Below are positions 1-12,888 of a stretch of DNA of 64,000 nt, in pieces (within the stretch, counting starts at the first letter, position 1; each line of letters starts with the position of its first letter). Source of the stretch: Cherax quadricarinatus (taxonomy: Eukaryota > Arthropoda > Malacostraca > Decapoda > Parastacidae); contig NC_091311.1 of the NCBI RefSeq assembly GCF_038502225.1, positions 35,975,584-36,039,583 on the forward strand, read 5' to 3'. The notes under the pieces are model-generated. The model searched no databases. It was given only the letters and a program-made list of their open reading frames with translations, and was not told the origin of the DNA. The position numbers were made by a program, and so were the translations under genes.

Positions 1-2267
1 ACACCCTCCCCTACACTTCCCATCATCCACTTCTACCCTCTATGTCCAAGTATTTCTCCTCCATCTCCTTGGATCAAGTTTTTCTCGATATCAATAATAC
101 AAAGACTCCATCTCCTTGGATCAAGTTTTTTTGATTCCCCCCTCTGGGGGTAAGCATTCAAATGAACTCCCCCTAAGGGGTATGGTACTTTCTCTTACTA
201 CAGGTCTGAACAAGTGTTACGTCACCCCACCTGTGTTTACTCGGCGGTCAGTGACGTCACGTGATGACCTCACAAACACAGGCTGAATCTTGTCGACCAA
301 ATGGACTCCCCCTATGTCAGTGACGTCACGTGATGACCTCTCACACACACACAGGCTGAATCTTGTCGACCGAACATTAACTTAAAATGCAGGATAACAC
401 TAATACACAATATTTTCATATATTTATTTATTATACAACCAATACATTTCATATACATTTCATATACATCCAACAACAAAAAAATACAAATTCATTGAAA
501 AAAGGTACAATTCATTGACTAAAATCAACATAGAGTAATTCTTTTTCTCTTGAAGAAATTCTGTGCATTTTGTTCTGGATCTTCTTCGTCGTCACCATCT
601 CAGTATTACACATGTCATATACAACATAGGGAAAACATTACACATTTTCACTCTTAACCCAGGATAACCCAAATAATTCCACATTTTTTTTTCGTTAATA
701 CCCACAACAATACACAATTTCTTTACAAAATACAACAAAAGATTCACTCTCCTCAAGTCTAGATATTTTTCTCGTTTTAACTATTTCATCAGAAAAAGTC
801 TGGCGAATCTTATCTGACCGATCTCAGATAACATCTCAGGTCACTCCCCACGAAGTAACCTTCTCTCCTTACCCCTTCTCCCCGCCCCCCAAACCCTCTC
901 TCTCCCACCAACATCTCACAACAACACACAATTTTTCTCGTTTTAACTAATTTCATCAGAAAAAGTCACCACAACACTTACAACTTATAATCACTTTTCG
1001 ATAAATTCACTAGACACAATTTTACATATTACGAAGTTAATATGGAAAATTTGCTAGGGGTGTTATCTGTACGTACCTCAACATTACATACATACGAGTA
1101 ATCTCATTGGGAGACAACAACTATGTTGTTTACCGCAGTCACCCCGTGTAGACATGTGAGAAAACTTAACCACCTCTGGTCACTGCAGGTGGCCCCCTCG
1201 ACCCTCTCTCAGTCTTATCCATATCTATCTGAGACCAGTATAAATTGGATAGCACCCTCAAGTACAGAGCTACTAATTAATTGTGGACTGTATAGATTAT
1301 ATTAGTGTAACTGAATGAAGGGGGGAGGGGTAGGTTACACATGGATATATCCATCAAGGAAAAACACTTGTACATAATCCCACCACTTACCAGATATTCT
1401 CTGGTGGTCACTTGATGTAGCTGGATCACCCATAACCCATCCAATTACAACATACCTAACTGGCCAGTATCAGTCTGCTATAACTAGAAAGGTTACGTAG
1501 CTGTGGGTGATTGATGCTCCTTATTTCCTCCATTCACCATCTCATTTCGATATCCTGCTACACCGACACGGTTCTTATTCCAGCAGGACGAGGTATCCAT
1601 TGGTTTGTCCCGGTTTAGAAGTCATAACTCCATAAAAACTTCACTATCCTCGGGACAGGAACAACGAAGTAAACATGTGCACACACACTCTGGGAATGGC
1701 AGTTCATATCGCTTCAACGATTCCTTAACATAGTGTTATTATCAATGATTACATTACAATTCACAAGACGATTTAATGTCTCATAATTATTATACACATT
1801 AGAGGTCACTCCATTAAGATCTGAGACCGATGAGTGAGGATTAACTCACGGGTAATTTCTCCTGGACACATTCCATGGCGGCGCACCCGTCACCCCCGGT
1901 CCTACTATTATCCACTCATTTTACCACTTTATTACAGTGGTCACATAAATCACGTTCCCTCACTCTTCACCATGAACAGTTACGACACTTCCTATTAGGA
2001 AGTGAGGCCTACATTAATCCTTAGGCCGCAGTGAACGCCAATTTCCTGATCCCATGTTTTCACAGCCTGCTCACTACATTCAAAACACTTCCGCCAAGCC
2101 CTGCCCTGAGTCGACCTGCCCCCCCCCCCCCCGCACATCCGCGCAGGCGCAGGGCGAACCCGGTTGGTTCTATTCAAAATACAAATACATTTTAGCCCAA
2201 ATCAACACATTAAACACTTATTAGGCACTATAGCCTCGGAAATTAAATAATTTCCACAGTTAATACC

Positions 2268-2270
<3 letters not shown>
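1..2270. other. Gene-free AT-rich stretch with short local duplications
   Basis: No coding region or recognisable element is visible. A short block around CTCCTTGGATCAAG occurs twice (about 75-90 and 112-126). A block holding TGACGTCACGTGATGACC occurs twice (about 251-270 and 312-331) and is followed in both cases by a CAGGCTGAATCTTGTCGACC block. Both are local duplications. The full CRE palindrome TGACGTCA lies in each copy of the second block. Function is unknown. Confidence 0.6.
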
Positions 2271-2274
<4 letters not shown>

Positions 2275-2339
<65 letters not shown>

Positions 2340-2368
2340 CACACACACACACACACATACACACACAC
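2275..2368. repeat. (AC)n microsatellite
   Basis: Near-pure AC dinucleotide run of about 90 bp with a few T or G interruptions. Confidence 0.95.
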
Positions 2369-2439
2369 TTTTCTCAATACCTCTTATGAAATATTCATCG
2401 ACAACCTTTATCATCTCACTACAGAACAACCCCCAGATT

Positions 2440-5400
2440 ACTTCGAACACTCTCATAAATCATTGAATACTCACAAAAATACCTTTGAACATTTCCAAAC
2501 AACACTGAAACACTTCCAAGACAACATTTTGAGTACTCCCAAATAAGATTTGACATCTCTAATTTATCTACACTTACATATTTCATTAAATTACAACTCA
2601 TCCGCCATACTACTCCCTCAGTCTCCAGACTTTACAACATTATCACAAAAACTAACTCATACACTTATGACATGAGACATTTTACCAAAACTAACACACA
2701 CCACACTTTACTTTGAACAACACCAAAAACTCCATCAATTACCTTTGATTACTTCAAAACATCATTTGAACACCACCAAATCACCACTGAATACTCCCAG
2801 AACACCTTCATAAATACTCTTGCACATAATTTGAACGCCTTCAAAAACACCTTTGAATAGTCTCAAACACCATTTGAGTACTCCCAAACACACCACTGAA
2901 TACTACTAAAACACTGCTGAATACACTCAAAACTCCACCAAATCACCATAAACTAAGATCAACATCACAGACTAACACCCATTTTCACACAAATCCCCTC
3001 AAATCACTATAACCAAGACAATTACCAATTTCTATGAGTACACTCACCTCCAACTAAGATATAACATGAGTGCAAAAAAACATGAACACAATCCAAACAC
3101 ACACGAACACTTACAACAGAATCACCTCTTTTTCGGTATCTCTAGTTCGACAACAACGCCGACAACCCACAACACCCACATCCCACAACACCCACAACCC
3201 ACATCACACACAACCCACAACACCCACAACAACAACCACCCACTTATAACATCTTTTTTGGTATCTCTAGTTCGACAACAATATCCACAACCCTCAGCAC
3301 TTACCAATTTATTCACAATTTTTCCTCTTTCGATACAAATTTTTCCCATTCTTTTTACTGAATCTTAAATGTAATACACATTCCTCCCTACATTACTAAA
3401 ATTCTATTAAAATCCTCTCCATACCCATCTCCTTGTATCCACATAAACTGATATTATACTCACAACAACTAATCATCTCACTACCCAACTACTGCGACAT
3501 GTTTCTACACCCTCCATTCTTTTCAAATATATCATAATTTTTCACTTCTATAATTTCTTTTAAAATATTCACCCATTACCTTTATTTTCAGTAAAATCCT
3601 TCCATATTTCATTAAATTTCTAATACAACCCTCCCCATACCCCTCTCCATCTCACCCACATTTCTTCACATCCACTCACCCGTCTCCCAACTCACCGTCT
3701 CAGAACAAACACAAAAATCACATTTCACATCCACAAATGCATCTCATCACCCATCTCAAATCCACTAAAATCACTGTATCCAAGATATTCACAAAATTCT
3801 ATGACCACCTAAAACACACAGACAACTCACTTTACTTTGAGCAACACCAAAAAACACCATCAATTACCACTGAAAACTCCAAAAACATCATTGGAACACA
3901 TTTAAAAACATCATCAAACTCCTTTGAATAGCCCCATAACACCACTGAATACTCCCAGAACTCCTTCATAAATACTCTTGCACATCATTTGAACACCTTC
4001 AAAAACACCTTTGAACATTTCCAAACAACACTGAAGCACTTCCAAAATATCGTTTTGAATACTCTCAAATAAGATTTATCATCTCTGATTTATCTACACT
4101 TACATATTTCATTAAATTACAACTCATCCACCATACTACTCCCTCAGTCTCCAGACTTTACAACATTATCACAAAAATTAAACTCATACACTTATGACAT
4201 GAGACATTTTACCAAAACTAACACAAACACACCCACACACACCACACCTTACTTTGTACAACAATAAAAACAATATCAATTGTCTTTTATTACTCCAAAA
4301 ACATCATCTGAACACATTCAAAAACATCAACAAACTCCTTTGAATAATCCCAAAACACCACTGAATACTACCAAAACAGCACCGAATACTGCCCAAACAA
4401 CACTAAAAATCACCAGAAACTAAGATCAACACGACCAACTAACACCCATTTTATAGAAATCCCCTCAAATCACTATATCGAAGACGATTCCACTCATCTC
4501 AGACTATTATATAACATGAGCGCAAAAAAAAAAAAAAAAACACTCATAAATCATTTGAATACTCACGAAAAACACCCTTGAACATTTCCAAACAACACTG
4601 AAACACTTACAACAGGATCATCACCAACTGAAAACATAACATGTACACACACACACAAAAAAAAAAAAAAACTAAGACATCCATCAACTATCATCAATGA
4701 CCACTCACCTCAAAACCACTAAGATCGCAGAAAACACTCATTTTTATAAACATTCACACAAAAAATCACAATCGCCAACTCCATACAATATCTAATACAC
4801 TCCCCTCACTACCACCAACACATACCAGCACAGATAGGGATACCTCCCATGACATCACACTCCATCCTGTGTTTACTTGGCGATCAGCGATGTCACACCC
4901 AAGCACCTTGTTTCAACCTGTTATATCTCCAATATCTAAGATCACCACAATCAAGACGTTTACCAAATTCTATAACCCCACCACTAAGATCACACATTTT
5001 TGTACACATTCTCTTAAAGCATCATCATAACGAAGATCACTAAAACTATCTATACTTTTACTAAGATCACATAACATTTTGTCTTCTCTAACTCACCCAC
5101 CAATTTACATTCTCATTCACACTTACACATTTCATTAACCGAAATTACATCTCATCCACCAAACTCCTCCCTCATTCTCCAGACTTTACAACATCAGCAC
5201 AAAAAAAAAAAAAAAAAGCTCATACACTTATGACATGAGACATTACCATAACTAATACATTAACTAACTTTGAACCAACTCTGAACAACACCAAAACACC
5301 ACTGAACATCTTCAAAAAATACTCTGCACATCATTTGAACACCTTCAAAAACATCATCAAACACCTCCGAATACTCCCAAAGCACTACTGATTACTACCA

Positions 5401-5500
5401 AATCACCACTGAATACTACCAAAACACCGTCAAAATCACCAGAAACTAAGTTTAACATCACCAGCTAACACCAATTTATAGAAATCCCCTCAAATCATTA
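2440..5500. repeat. Degenerate long direct repeats, AC-rich, about three copies
   Basis: Three related blocks (about 2,445-2,960, 3,960-4,400 and 5,080-5,500) share long stretches. All hold the phrase CTCATACACTTATGACATGAGACAT and surrounding sequence rich in TTTGAATACT and CCAAAACACCACTG words. The copies differ by substitutions and by poly(A) insertions (about 4,523-4,540, 5,201-5,217 and 5,528-5,555). No protein-coding signal is present; short ORFs are low complexity. Inverted relatives of the same words appear at about 6,340-6,540. I do not recognise the family. Confidence 0.6.
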
Positions 5501-6600
5501 TAACCAAGAACTCCCTCCCCATGGGCGCAAAAAAAAAAAAAAAAAAAAAAAAAAACATGAACACAAACCTAATACACGAACACTTAGTACATGATCAGCA
5601 TCAACTGAAAACATGTCTTGTACACACATAAATCTAAGACAACCATCAACAACAAACACCCATATTCACTTACCTCAAAAACCACTAATACCACAGAAAA
5701 CACTCATTTTTTATAAACATTCACACAAAAAATCATATTTGACAATATCTAAGCGCACTCACCTCACTACCACCAACACACGATGTCACACCCCACAGGA
5801 CCGGCGAGGTCACCTCCAGTGACGTCACACTCCCATCTGTGTTTACTTGGTGGTCAGTAACATCACACCCAACCCACCTTGTTTTAACCTGTTGTACCCA
5901 CAATATCTAAGACCTCTATAACCAAGACGATTACCAGATTTTATGGCCCCACCACTAAGATCACAGAAAAAACTCATTTTTATAAACATTCACACAACAA
6001 TCACGATCAGCAATTAGCAACCATTTCCACTCCAACACCACCTACTACACTCTGGCTCCTAGTGTCATGATGGTTCGTCGGGATTAAATATCTCTAGGAG
6101 ATATACGGATGAATAAGAAAGGATGTTTCAGGGATGATGTGGATGAGAAATGTGATATGTAACATAGGTGAGAAATGATAAATGTGGTATGAACATTCAG
6201 TTTAAGAAAAAAAATGTGTAAAACAATTTTATGTTTTGATGATTATAACATAAATTTGGTGGGTAAATTGTATTAATATTTTTTTGTTGATGAATAGTTA
6301 ACATGAACTTAGTAAAGTGATTGTGTATTAGTTGGAGGTGTGTGACTTAGTTCTGGTAATGTCTCATGACATGGTAAATTTTTTTTGTGCTTATGTCTTA
6401 TATTTTTTGTCAATATGTCAAGTATAGGTTTTGGTGTATGTCTTAGTTATGATGTGTATGTCTTAGTTATGATATGTATGTCTTAGTTGGAGGTGAATGT
6501 CTTAGATTTGGTGTGTATGTCTCATGTCTTAAATTTGTGATTGAAATGTATAAGTTGCGGGTGTCTGTGTATTATTTTTTTTTTTTGTGATGGTGATATG
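5500..6600. other. No gene seen; inverted echoes of the upstream repeat
   Basis: AT-rich sequence. From about 6,300 the strand bias flips from AC-rich to GT-rich and words such as ATGTCTTAGTTATGATG recur. They look like reverse complements of the AC-rich repeats upstream. Nothing coding is visible. Confidence 0.5.
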
Positions 6601-7463
6601 TTATAGTGCTCATGTTATGTTATAGATGTTGGTGGAAGTTACTGCTAAAACTTCCACTACATCATTTGAGGCATTTAGCAGTTCTGTGCAAACAAGTGAC
6701 TCTGCAATGTACAGGCCAATTCCCCCCTTTTTCCTGTTCACTCTGTCACATCTGTATAGGTTGTAACCTGGGATCCATATTTCGTTGTCCAAGTGATCCT
6801 TTATGTGGGTCTCAGTGAAAGCCGCGAACATTGCCTTTGCCTCTGCAAGCAGTCCACGGATGAAAGGTATTTTGTTGTTTGTTGCTGGCTTTAGACCCTG
6901 TATATTTGCCAAGAAGAATGTTATCGGACTGGTGGTATTGTTGGTACTGGGGGGGGGGATTTTTTTCCGGCATTAGTATCTGTATCTGTTGGTTTGGAGT
7001 GGAGGCCATCGACTGTGGTTCCACTCCAGGAATGACTGGATTTGGTGTACGATTTCTGCCATTTCCTGCCAGTTTTTTTCCTTCCTGGCACTAAAAAACC
7101 TCTCCCTCTTGAGTGGCTGTGGCTACCCAGGTTTTCCCATGGCCTGGATGTTTTGTATCTTTTTGTCCCCTTTAGATGGTATGCCTGGCAATTTAAGTTA
7201 TAGTACAGTCTTTCCTGTACTGAAGAGGTACACAGTTCAGGGTGAAAATGCTTACAGGAAGGGAGTTTGCATTTTCCTGTTGTCATATGGGCATGGCATT
7301 TTCTAGGGTGGTCATAGTTGCACGTCCCATCTGTTTTTCCAGATTTCCCATGCCAGCAGATACCGAGTGCATAGTATGTGCACAGGCTTGGTTTCCGTTT
7401 GCCTTGGGTTTCTGTGACTGTATTTCCTGTTGGTGCATGTTTCCCTGTCTTACTTCTATCCTC
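6600..7463 (-). pseudogene. LINE fragment: ORF1 zinc-finger region and start of endonuclease
   Basis: Read on the minus strand, about 7,390-7,210 encodes a Cys/His-rich zinc-finger segment typical of Jockey-superclade LINE ORF1 proteins; short words such as CKLPSCKHFHPELC are visible. It is followed, after a frame change, by the beginning of an APE-type endonuclease at 6,912-6,610 (words AFTETHIKD and KKGGIGLYI). The reading frame breaks several times, so this is a dead fragment. At about 7,463 it abuts the RT part of another LINE in the same orientation, so two copies lie head to tail with the first truncated. It ends before the endonuclease catalytic region is complete. Confidence 0.8.
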
Positions 7464-9930
7464 CCTAGCACCAGCTTGTTCCGTTCTAGGTGCTCCACCA
7501 CTCTCCTCCTGATAATCTTCTCCATGGCTTTGTATACTATCTACGTCAGTGACACTGGTCTATAGTTTAGTGCCTCGTGTTTGTCTCCTTTCTTAAAAAT
7601 GGGACTACATTTGCCGTCTTCCATACCTCAGTTATTTGCCCAGTTGGATGTGTTGAAAATTGTTGTTAGTGGCACACACAGCATCTCTGCTCCCTCTCTG
7701 AGGACTCAAGGAGAGATGAGGTATCAAGGTCACTTAGCAGCTTCTTCACCTCCTCCTCGGTTGTGTGTATTTCATTCAACACTTGTTAGTATATCCCTTG
7801 TTGGTATATCCCTGTTCTGACTTCCCAGAGTCCTTTCTGTCTCCACTGTAAATCCTTTTTTAAATCTCGTATTGCGCTCCTCACATATTTCTTGGTCGTT
7901 TCTTGTGAACTCCCCACCTTCTTTCCTCAGCCTGATTACCTGATCCTTGACTGTTGTCTTCTTTTTTTTTTTTTTTTTTTTTTACACAGGGTTTGACAAG
8001 GTTAAGGATCCCTAGCTTTATTGACAAGCTATTTACAGGTTAAGGATTCCTAACTTTATTGGCAAGCTAAGAGCTGTTACCTACATCAGCTCATTTGAAA
8101 GCATTTTTATTGTTATGAGACATACAAATAGGGAACAGGATGAAGTTGGAGCCATCTGTGGGCCAGCATTTTCATTTGATCAACTGACTTTATCTCGTTG
8201 ACATCATTATGCTGTACAAATGTGTTCCATACTCGAGTCATCCTGGGTATGTATGATCTCAGATGGAGTGATGTTCTGGAGAAGGGTACAGCCAGAGTGA
8301 AGTTGCTGCTTTCTGCCCGTCTTGTGGCATAAAAGCTTGTTTCACGCTGTCCTCGAAGTGGATCCTTCTGATGTGGCTATACAACAGCTTCGGGTTAGAC
8401 TCGACTTTTGATGCTACGTCGTTTCATACTGTCGCTGGGCCCCCCCCCCCTTATCTGTGCATACTCGTTTCTGGCTCTTCGGCTAATCTCTTTATTTTCC
8501 TGGGTCCTTTCTCTTCTGTACATTTTTCATTCTCTAACACACTTAGTTTTTGCCTCCCTACATCTTTGGGTAAACCAAGGGCTCGTTCTGGTCTTCCCAT
8601 TATTTCTTTTGCCCTTGGGAACAAACCTTTCCTCTGCCTCCTTGTATTTTGTTGTTACATAATCCATCATTTCGTTTACTGATTTTCTCACCAATTCTCT
8701 TTCCCACTCAACCTCCTGCAGGAAGTTCCTCATGCCTGTGTAGTCTTCTCTTTTGTAGTTTGTCTTTTCCTATCCTACTCCTGTTAACCCTCTCCACTTG
8801 TAACTATACTATGTATTCAAAGCACAGAACCACGTGGTCACTACCTCCAAGGGGCCTTTTATATGTGATGTTGTCAATGTCCGAGCCACTCAATGGTGAA
8901 CTTATTTGCAATCGTGTCATTACGATTTCTTAAGTCAAGTCTTGAGGTCCAGTCTTGCTGATTCATCCTCACGTCTCTCCCTGGTAGTGTCCCTATCATG
9001 TTGATACATGAGGTTTCCCATTACCATATCCATCATCTTGGTTCTCCATGTTTCAGGACCCCCATGTGCCATCAGGTTTTCCCAATCAATCTCCTTGTGA
9101 TTGAAATCACCGATAACTAGTAACTTTGCTCTACCCGTGTGAGCTCTTCTGGCCACCTCAGCTAGTGTGTCCACCATTGCTCTGTTGCTCTCTTCATATT
9201 CTTCTCTTGGCCTCCTGCAGTTCTGTGGTGAGTTGTACATCAGCGCAACATCACAGACTGAATTGTACCTACTATGTAGTCCCTTTTGCCCATTTCGTCC
9301 ATTCCTTCCATTTCTTCATATCCCCATTGGTTTTCAGTGAGCAGTGCAACTCCTCCTCCCCCTCTGCTCCCTTTATCTTTCCTCAGGATCTGATATCTGG
9401 GTGGGAAGATTACATCTGTTATCATCCCAGTGAGTTTCGTTTCTGTGACTGCTATGATGTTTGGGGACGTCTCCTTGATTCTTTCATGCCACTCTTCATA
9501 TTTATTTGTTATTCCATCTGAATTCAAAAACCAAACCTTAAACTTCTTTTCTAAAACTGTGGTCTGGGGAGAACATTGAGGTTAGGAGAGCAGGAGACCT
9601 GGCGGGGAACTATGGGAGATTCCTGTGGGGATGGAGTTTGTGATTAAGGGATGGGGCAGAGGGTATAGTATGTGGGTTTTGGATTAGATTGTTTGGTTGC
9701 ATTGTAGGTTGTCATGGTTGAGGTCTTTCTTTGGGTGATTCTGAGGGAGGTTGTATTTGCTCTTCCTCCTGAGTCTGGGTTCTCCTGCTCATCTGTCTTT
9801 GCCTCACTTTCCTCCTTGCATCTGTGTAACCTCTCTTTCAGTTTCTGCCTTTCTACTTGTGTTCTGTCACGGTCGAGGTATGCCTACTGGTACTTTGGTA
9901 TGTCCCTTAGTTGAGTTTTCTCCTGTGTGT
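7464..9930 (-). pseudogene. LINE pseudogene: ORF1 end, APE endonuclease, linker, RT start
   Basis: Minus-strand LINE. Its endonuclease is split over two frames: 9,527-9,240 (IIAVTETKL, the APE motif with the catalytic E, then GGGGVALL) and 9,240-8,935 (VIGDFNHKEIDW). The linker (8,733-8,527) and the first RT residues (RRRVVEHLERNKLV, about 7,520-7,465) follow. Frameshifts separate these blocks. A second retrotransposon end is nested at 7,962-8,363. The lysine- and glutamate-rich stretch at 9,750-9,850 is likely the end of ORF1. The family belongs to the Jockey/CR1 supergroup by motif style; I cannot fix the clade without an alignment. Confidence 0.85.
7962..8363 (-). mobile_element. Nested 5'-truncated LINE 3' end with poly(A) tail
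   Basis: A minus-strand segment ends in a poly(A) run (T-run at about 7,962-7,982). Read on the minus strand it gives the C-terminus of an RT-type ORF (words RSYIPRMTRVWNTF and LHPVPYLYVS, then stop), followed by a short 3' UTR. It interrupts the host LINE between two blocks that are contiguous in the related copy near 60,750-60,830 (the phrase GATGTGGCTATA resumes after it). This is a typical target-primed insertion. I could not define a convincing target duplication. Confidence 0.8.
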
Positions 9931-9936
9931 GTATTC

Positions 9937-10420
9937 ACCTATTTGTACTCACCTATTTGTTGTTGCAGGGATCAAGACATAGCTCCTGGCCCTGCCTCTT
10001 CACTGATCACTACTAGGTCCTCTGTCTCCCTGCTCCATGAGCTTTATCATACCTGATCTTCAAACTATGTATGGTTCTTGCCTCTGCTACATCACTTGCC
10101 AGACTGTTCCACTTCCTGACAACTTTATGACTAAAGAAATACTTCCTAACATCTCTTTGATTCATCTGAGTCTTCAACTGCCAATTGTGACCCCTTGTTT
10201 CTGTGTCCCATCTCTGGAACATCCTGTCTCTGTCCACCTTGTCTATTCTCACAGTATTTTGTATGTTGTTATCATGTCTTCCCTAACCCTCCTGTCCTCC
10301 AGTATCGTCAGGCCGATTTCCCTTAACCTTTCTTCGTAGGACATTCCCCTTAGCTCTGGGACTAACCTTGTCACAAAACTTTGCATTTTCTCGAATTTCT
10401 TGACGTGCTTAAGCACGACC

Positions 10421-10422
<2 letters not shown>
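9937..10422 (-). pseudogene. LINE RT C-terminal fragment
   Basis: Two minus-strand frames give the conserved C-terminal region of the FADD-type LINE family in this window: LVPELRGMSYEERLREIGL at 10,370-10,310 and RKYFFSHKVVRKWNSLAS near 10,150-10,090. The 3' end carries the family signature (TACTCACCTATTTG repeated, about 9,943-9,963). The 5' end is truncated exactly at the (GT)n tract that starts at 10,423. Confidence 0.85.
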
Positions 10423-10462
<40 letters not shown>

Positions 10463-10476
10463 GTGTGTGTGTGTGT
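10423..10476. repeat. (GT)n microsatellite between two LINE ends
   Basis: GT dinucleotide run of about 54 bp. On its left a LINE copy begins; on its right the TACTCACC tail of the next LINE copy begins. Confidence 0.95.
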
Positions 10477-11635
10477 ACTCACCTAATTGTACTCACCTAA
10501 TTGTGGTTGCAGGGGTCGAGACTCAGCTCCTGGCCCCGCCTCTTCACTGATCGCTACTGGGTCCTCTCTCTCTCTGCTTCCGGAGCTTTGTCATACCTCT
10601 TCTTAAAACTATGTATGGTTCCTTCCTCCACTACTTCACTTGCTAGGCTATTCCACTTGCTGACAACTCTATGACTGAAGAAATACTTCCTAACGTTGTC
10701 ATGTCGGCCCCCCTACATGAAACGTCCCTGTGACTCGTCTGAGTCTTCAGCTTCCAGTTGTGACCCCTTGTCCCTGTGTCCCCTATCTGGAACATCCTAT
10801 CTCTGTCCACCTTGTCTATTCCCCGCAGTATCTTGTATGTCGTTATCATGTCTCCCCTGACCCTTCTGTCCTCCAGTGTCGTCAGTCCGATTTCCCTTAA
10901 CCTTTCCTCATACGACATTCCCTTGAGCTCTGGGACTAGCCTTGTTGCAAACCTTTGTACTTTCTCTAACTTCTTGACGTGCTTGACCAGGTGTGGGTTC
11001 CAGACTGGTGCTGCATACTCCAGTATGGGCCTAACATACACAGTGTACAGTGTCTTGAACGATTCCTTATTAAGGTATCGGAACGCTATTCTCAGGTTTG
11101 CCAGGCGCCCGTATGCTGCAGCAGTTATTTGGTTGATGTGTGCCTCCGGTGATGTGCTCGGTGTTATGGCCACCCCAAGGTCTTTCTCCCTGAGTGAGGT
11201 CTGTAGTCTTTGTCCACCTAGCCTATACTCTGTCTGCGGTCTTCTTTGCCCCTCCCCAATCTTCATGACTTTGCATTTGGCTGGATTGAATTCGAGAAGC
11301 CAGTTACTGGACCACATGTCCAGCCTGTCCAGGTCTCTTTGCAGTCCTGCCTCATCCTCGTCCGATTTAATTCTTCTCATCAACTTCACGTCATCTGCGA
11401 ACAGGGACACTTCAGAGTCTATTCCTTCCATCATGTCGTTCACATATATCAAAAATAGCACTGGTCCTAGAACTGACCCCTGTGGGACCCCGCTCGTAAC
11501 AGGCGCCCACTGTGATACCTCTTCACGTACCATGACTCGTTGCTGCCTCCCTGTCAGGTATTCCCTTATCCATTGCAGTGCCCTTCCTTTTACATGCGCC
11601 TGATCCTCCAGCTTCTGCACTAATCTCTTGTGGGG

Positions 11636-11640
<5 letters not shown>
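10477..11640 (-). pseudogene. LINE reverse transcriptase, 5'-truncated (FADDVK family)
   Basis: The longest open stretch of this family runs from 11,640 downward on the minus strand. Motifs in order are [32 protein letters not shown] (RT palm), SLFADDVKLM (catalytic FADD), PAKCKVMKIG, VRPILEYAAPVWNPHL and LVPELKGMSYEERL. A roughly 26-bp insertion near 10,698-10,724 breaks the frame just before the conserved FFSHRVV box, so the C-terminus is replaced by unrelated residues. No endonuclease or ORF1 is present, so it cannot be autonomous. The 5' end stops at the (GT)n run at 11,641, and the 3' end has two copies of the ACTCACCTAATTGT tail unit. RT would prime reverse transcription of its RNA at nicked target DNA. 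Confidence 0.92.

Positions 11641-11694
<54 letters not shown>
11641..11694. repeat. (GT)n microsatellite at a LINE 5' breakpoint
   Basis: Pure GT run of about 54 bp directly at the truncated 5' end of the minus-strand LINE. Confidence 0.95.
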
Positions 11695-11695
<1 letters not shown>

Positions 11696-12130
11696 AATAT
11701 TGCATCGTGTCCTCGTAGTGACAAAGAGACAATCATCTTTTATTGGCTGTTTGGACCGAGACCGAATGGTCACCGCTGATTGGCTGGAGAATACTTTCAT
11801 GGGAATAAATCCTGTTCACTGATTGGCTGAACAGGTTAATCCAGTAGATTACCCATGTAATCCTATCCTCAACCACCAGTGAGCGACCATGAATGAACTA
11901 CCACCATTGAACGACCACCAGTAGACAAAAACCATTGAACGCCCACCAACACAGGCAAACTGCCGCCTCAGTGACCCACGTACAGTACACAAGTCTCGAC
12001 CCTCACAAAGGCTGCACTCTCAACTGGTCGATTGTCACTTATCAGATGGGCGGCGCGTCTGTCTCGCGTCTGTCGCGCGTCACTCCTTGTGTTGAGTGAT
12101 AAGATAAGAGGGAGATAAGATTTCGTTCGG
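11695..12130. other. No gene seen
   Basis: Single-copy-looking sequence with short repeated words (GAACGACCACCA-like at 11,880-11,950). No coding signal. Confidence 0.4.
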
Positions 12131-12415
12131 ATTTTTAACACAGGAGGGTTAGCCACCGAGGATAACCCAAGAAAGTCAGTGCGTCATCGAGGACTGTCTA
12201 ACTTATTTCCATTAGGGTCCTTAATCTTGTCCCCCAGGATGCGACCCACACCAGTCGAATAACACCCAGGTACCTATTTGCTGCTAGGTGAACAGGACAA
12301 CAGGTGTAAGGAAACGTGTCGAAATGTTTCCACCCGCCGGGAATCGAACCCGGGCCCTCCGTGTGTGAAGCGGGAGCTTTAGCCACCAGGCCACCAGGCC
12401 ACACGGACGGTGAAT
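12131..12415 (-). mobile_element. tRNA-derived SINE
   Basis: The minus strand has a tRNA-like head with pol III internal promoter boxes: A box TGGCCTGGTGG (about 12,383-12,393) and B box GGTTCGATTCC (12,340-12,350, a perfect match to the consensus). The body leads to a tail with GGACCCTAATGGAAATAAG and TTGGGTTATCCT words. The same 3' words occur at the end of the LINE copies near 16,640 and 29,680, so the SINE probably borrowed a partner LINE tail. An 8-bp duplication (CCACCAGG) sits in the A-box region. Confidence 0.8.
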
Positions 12416-12504
12416 CAGGCCTCCACCAGTCCTTGTACTGAGTGATCCACACTGACGGTGGATCAAGGCTCCACAACTCTTTATGCTGAATGATCCTCAC
12501 AATC

Positions 12505-12705
12505 CTTCAGTTATTTTTTTTTACATGCACGACCCCCCAAGGGAAGTTCCTTGATGCTGATAAAAGGTTCTTGATCTAGGGAATTGGATCCGTGCTCCAG
12601 TTCCCTGAATTAAATCTGAATTCCTTCCATCCCCCTTCTCCATGCACAGGCGTTGTATAATCGCTATGGTTTAGCGCTCCCCATAATAATAATAATCATA
12701 CATAT
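12505..12705 (-). repeat. Interspersed repeat ending in (ATT)n
   Basis: This block is the reverse complement of the block at 18,430-18,605 (shared words AGCGCTAAACC, GGAACTGGAGCAC and AAGGAACTTCC). Both copies are joined to an AAT/ATT microsatellite. It looks like a short non-autonomous retroposon; I do not recognise a promoter. Confidence 0.65.
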
Positions 12706-12734
12706 TCATGAGGAAACGCTAACTAACCTAATTT

Positions 12735-12832
12735 GACCTCGCCTTACCTAACCTACCATAACCTAACCTAACCTAACCTAACCTAACCTAACCTAACCTA
12801 ACCTAACCTAACCTAACTTAACCTAACCTAAC
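12735..12832. repeat. Interstitial telomere-like (AACCT)n
   Basis: About 100 bp of AACCT repeats, the complement of the arthropod telomere unit TTAGG, with a few substitutions (AACTT, CATAACC). It lies inside repeat-rich DNA, not at a chromosome end as far as can be seen. Confidence 0.9.
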
Positions 12833-12888
12833 ACAGCCTTTGAACTGCTCTAGAAACGTTACAGTTTGGGTGTTGTGATGAATGGTTT

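Noticed and set aside
10776..11603. 275-codon plus-strand ORF
   Set aside because: Antisense shadow of the LINE RT on the minus strand; the same shadow recurs at 31,048-31,929 opposite copy A1.
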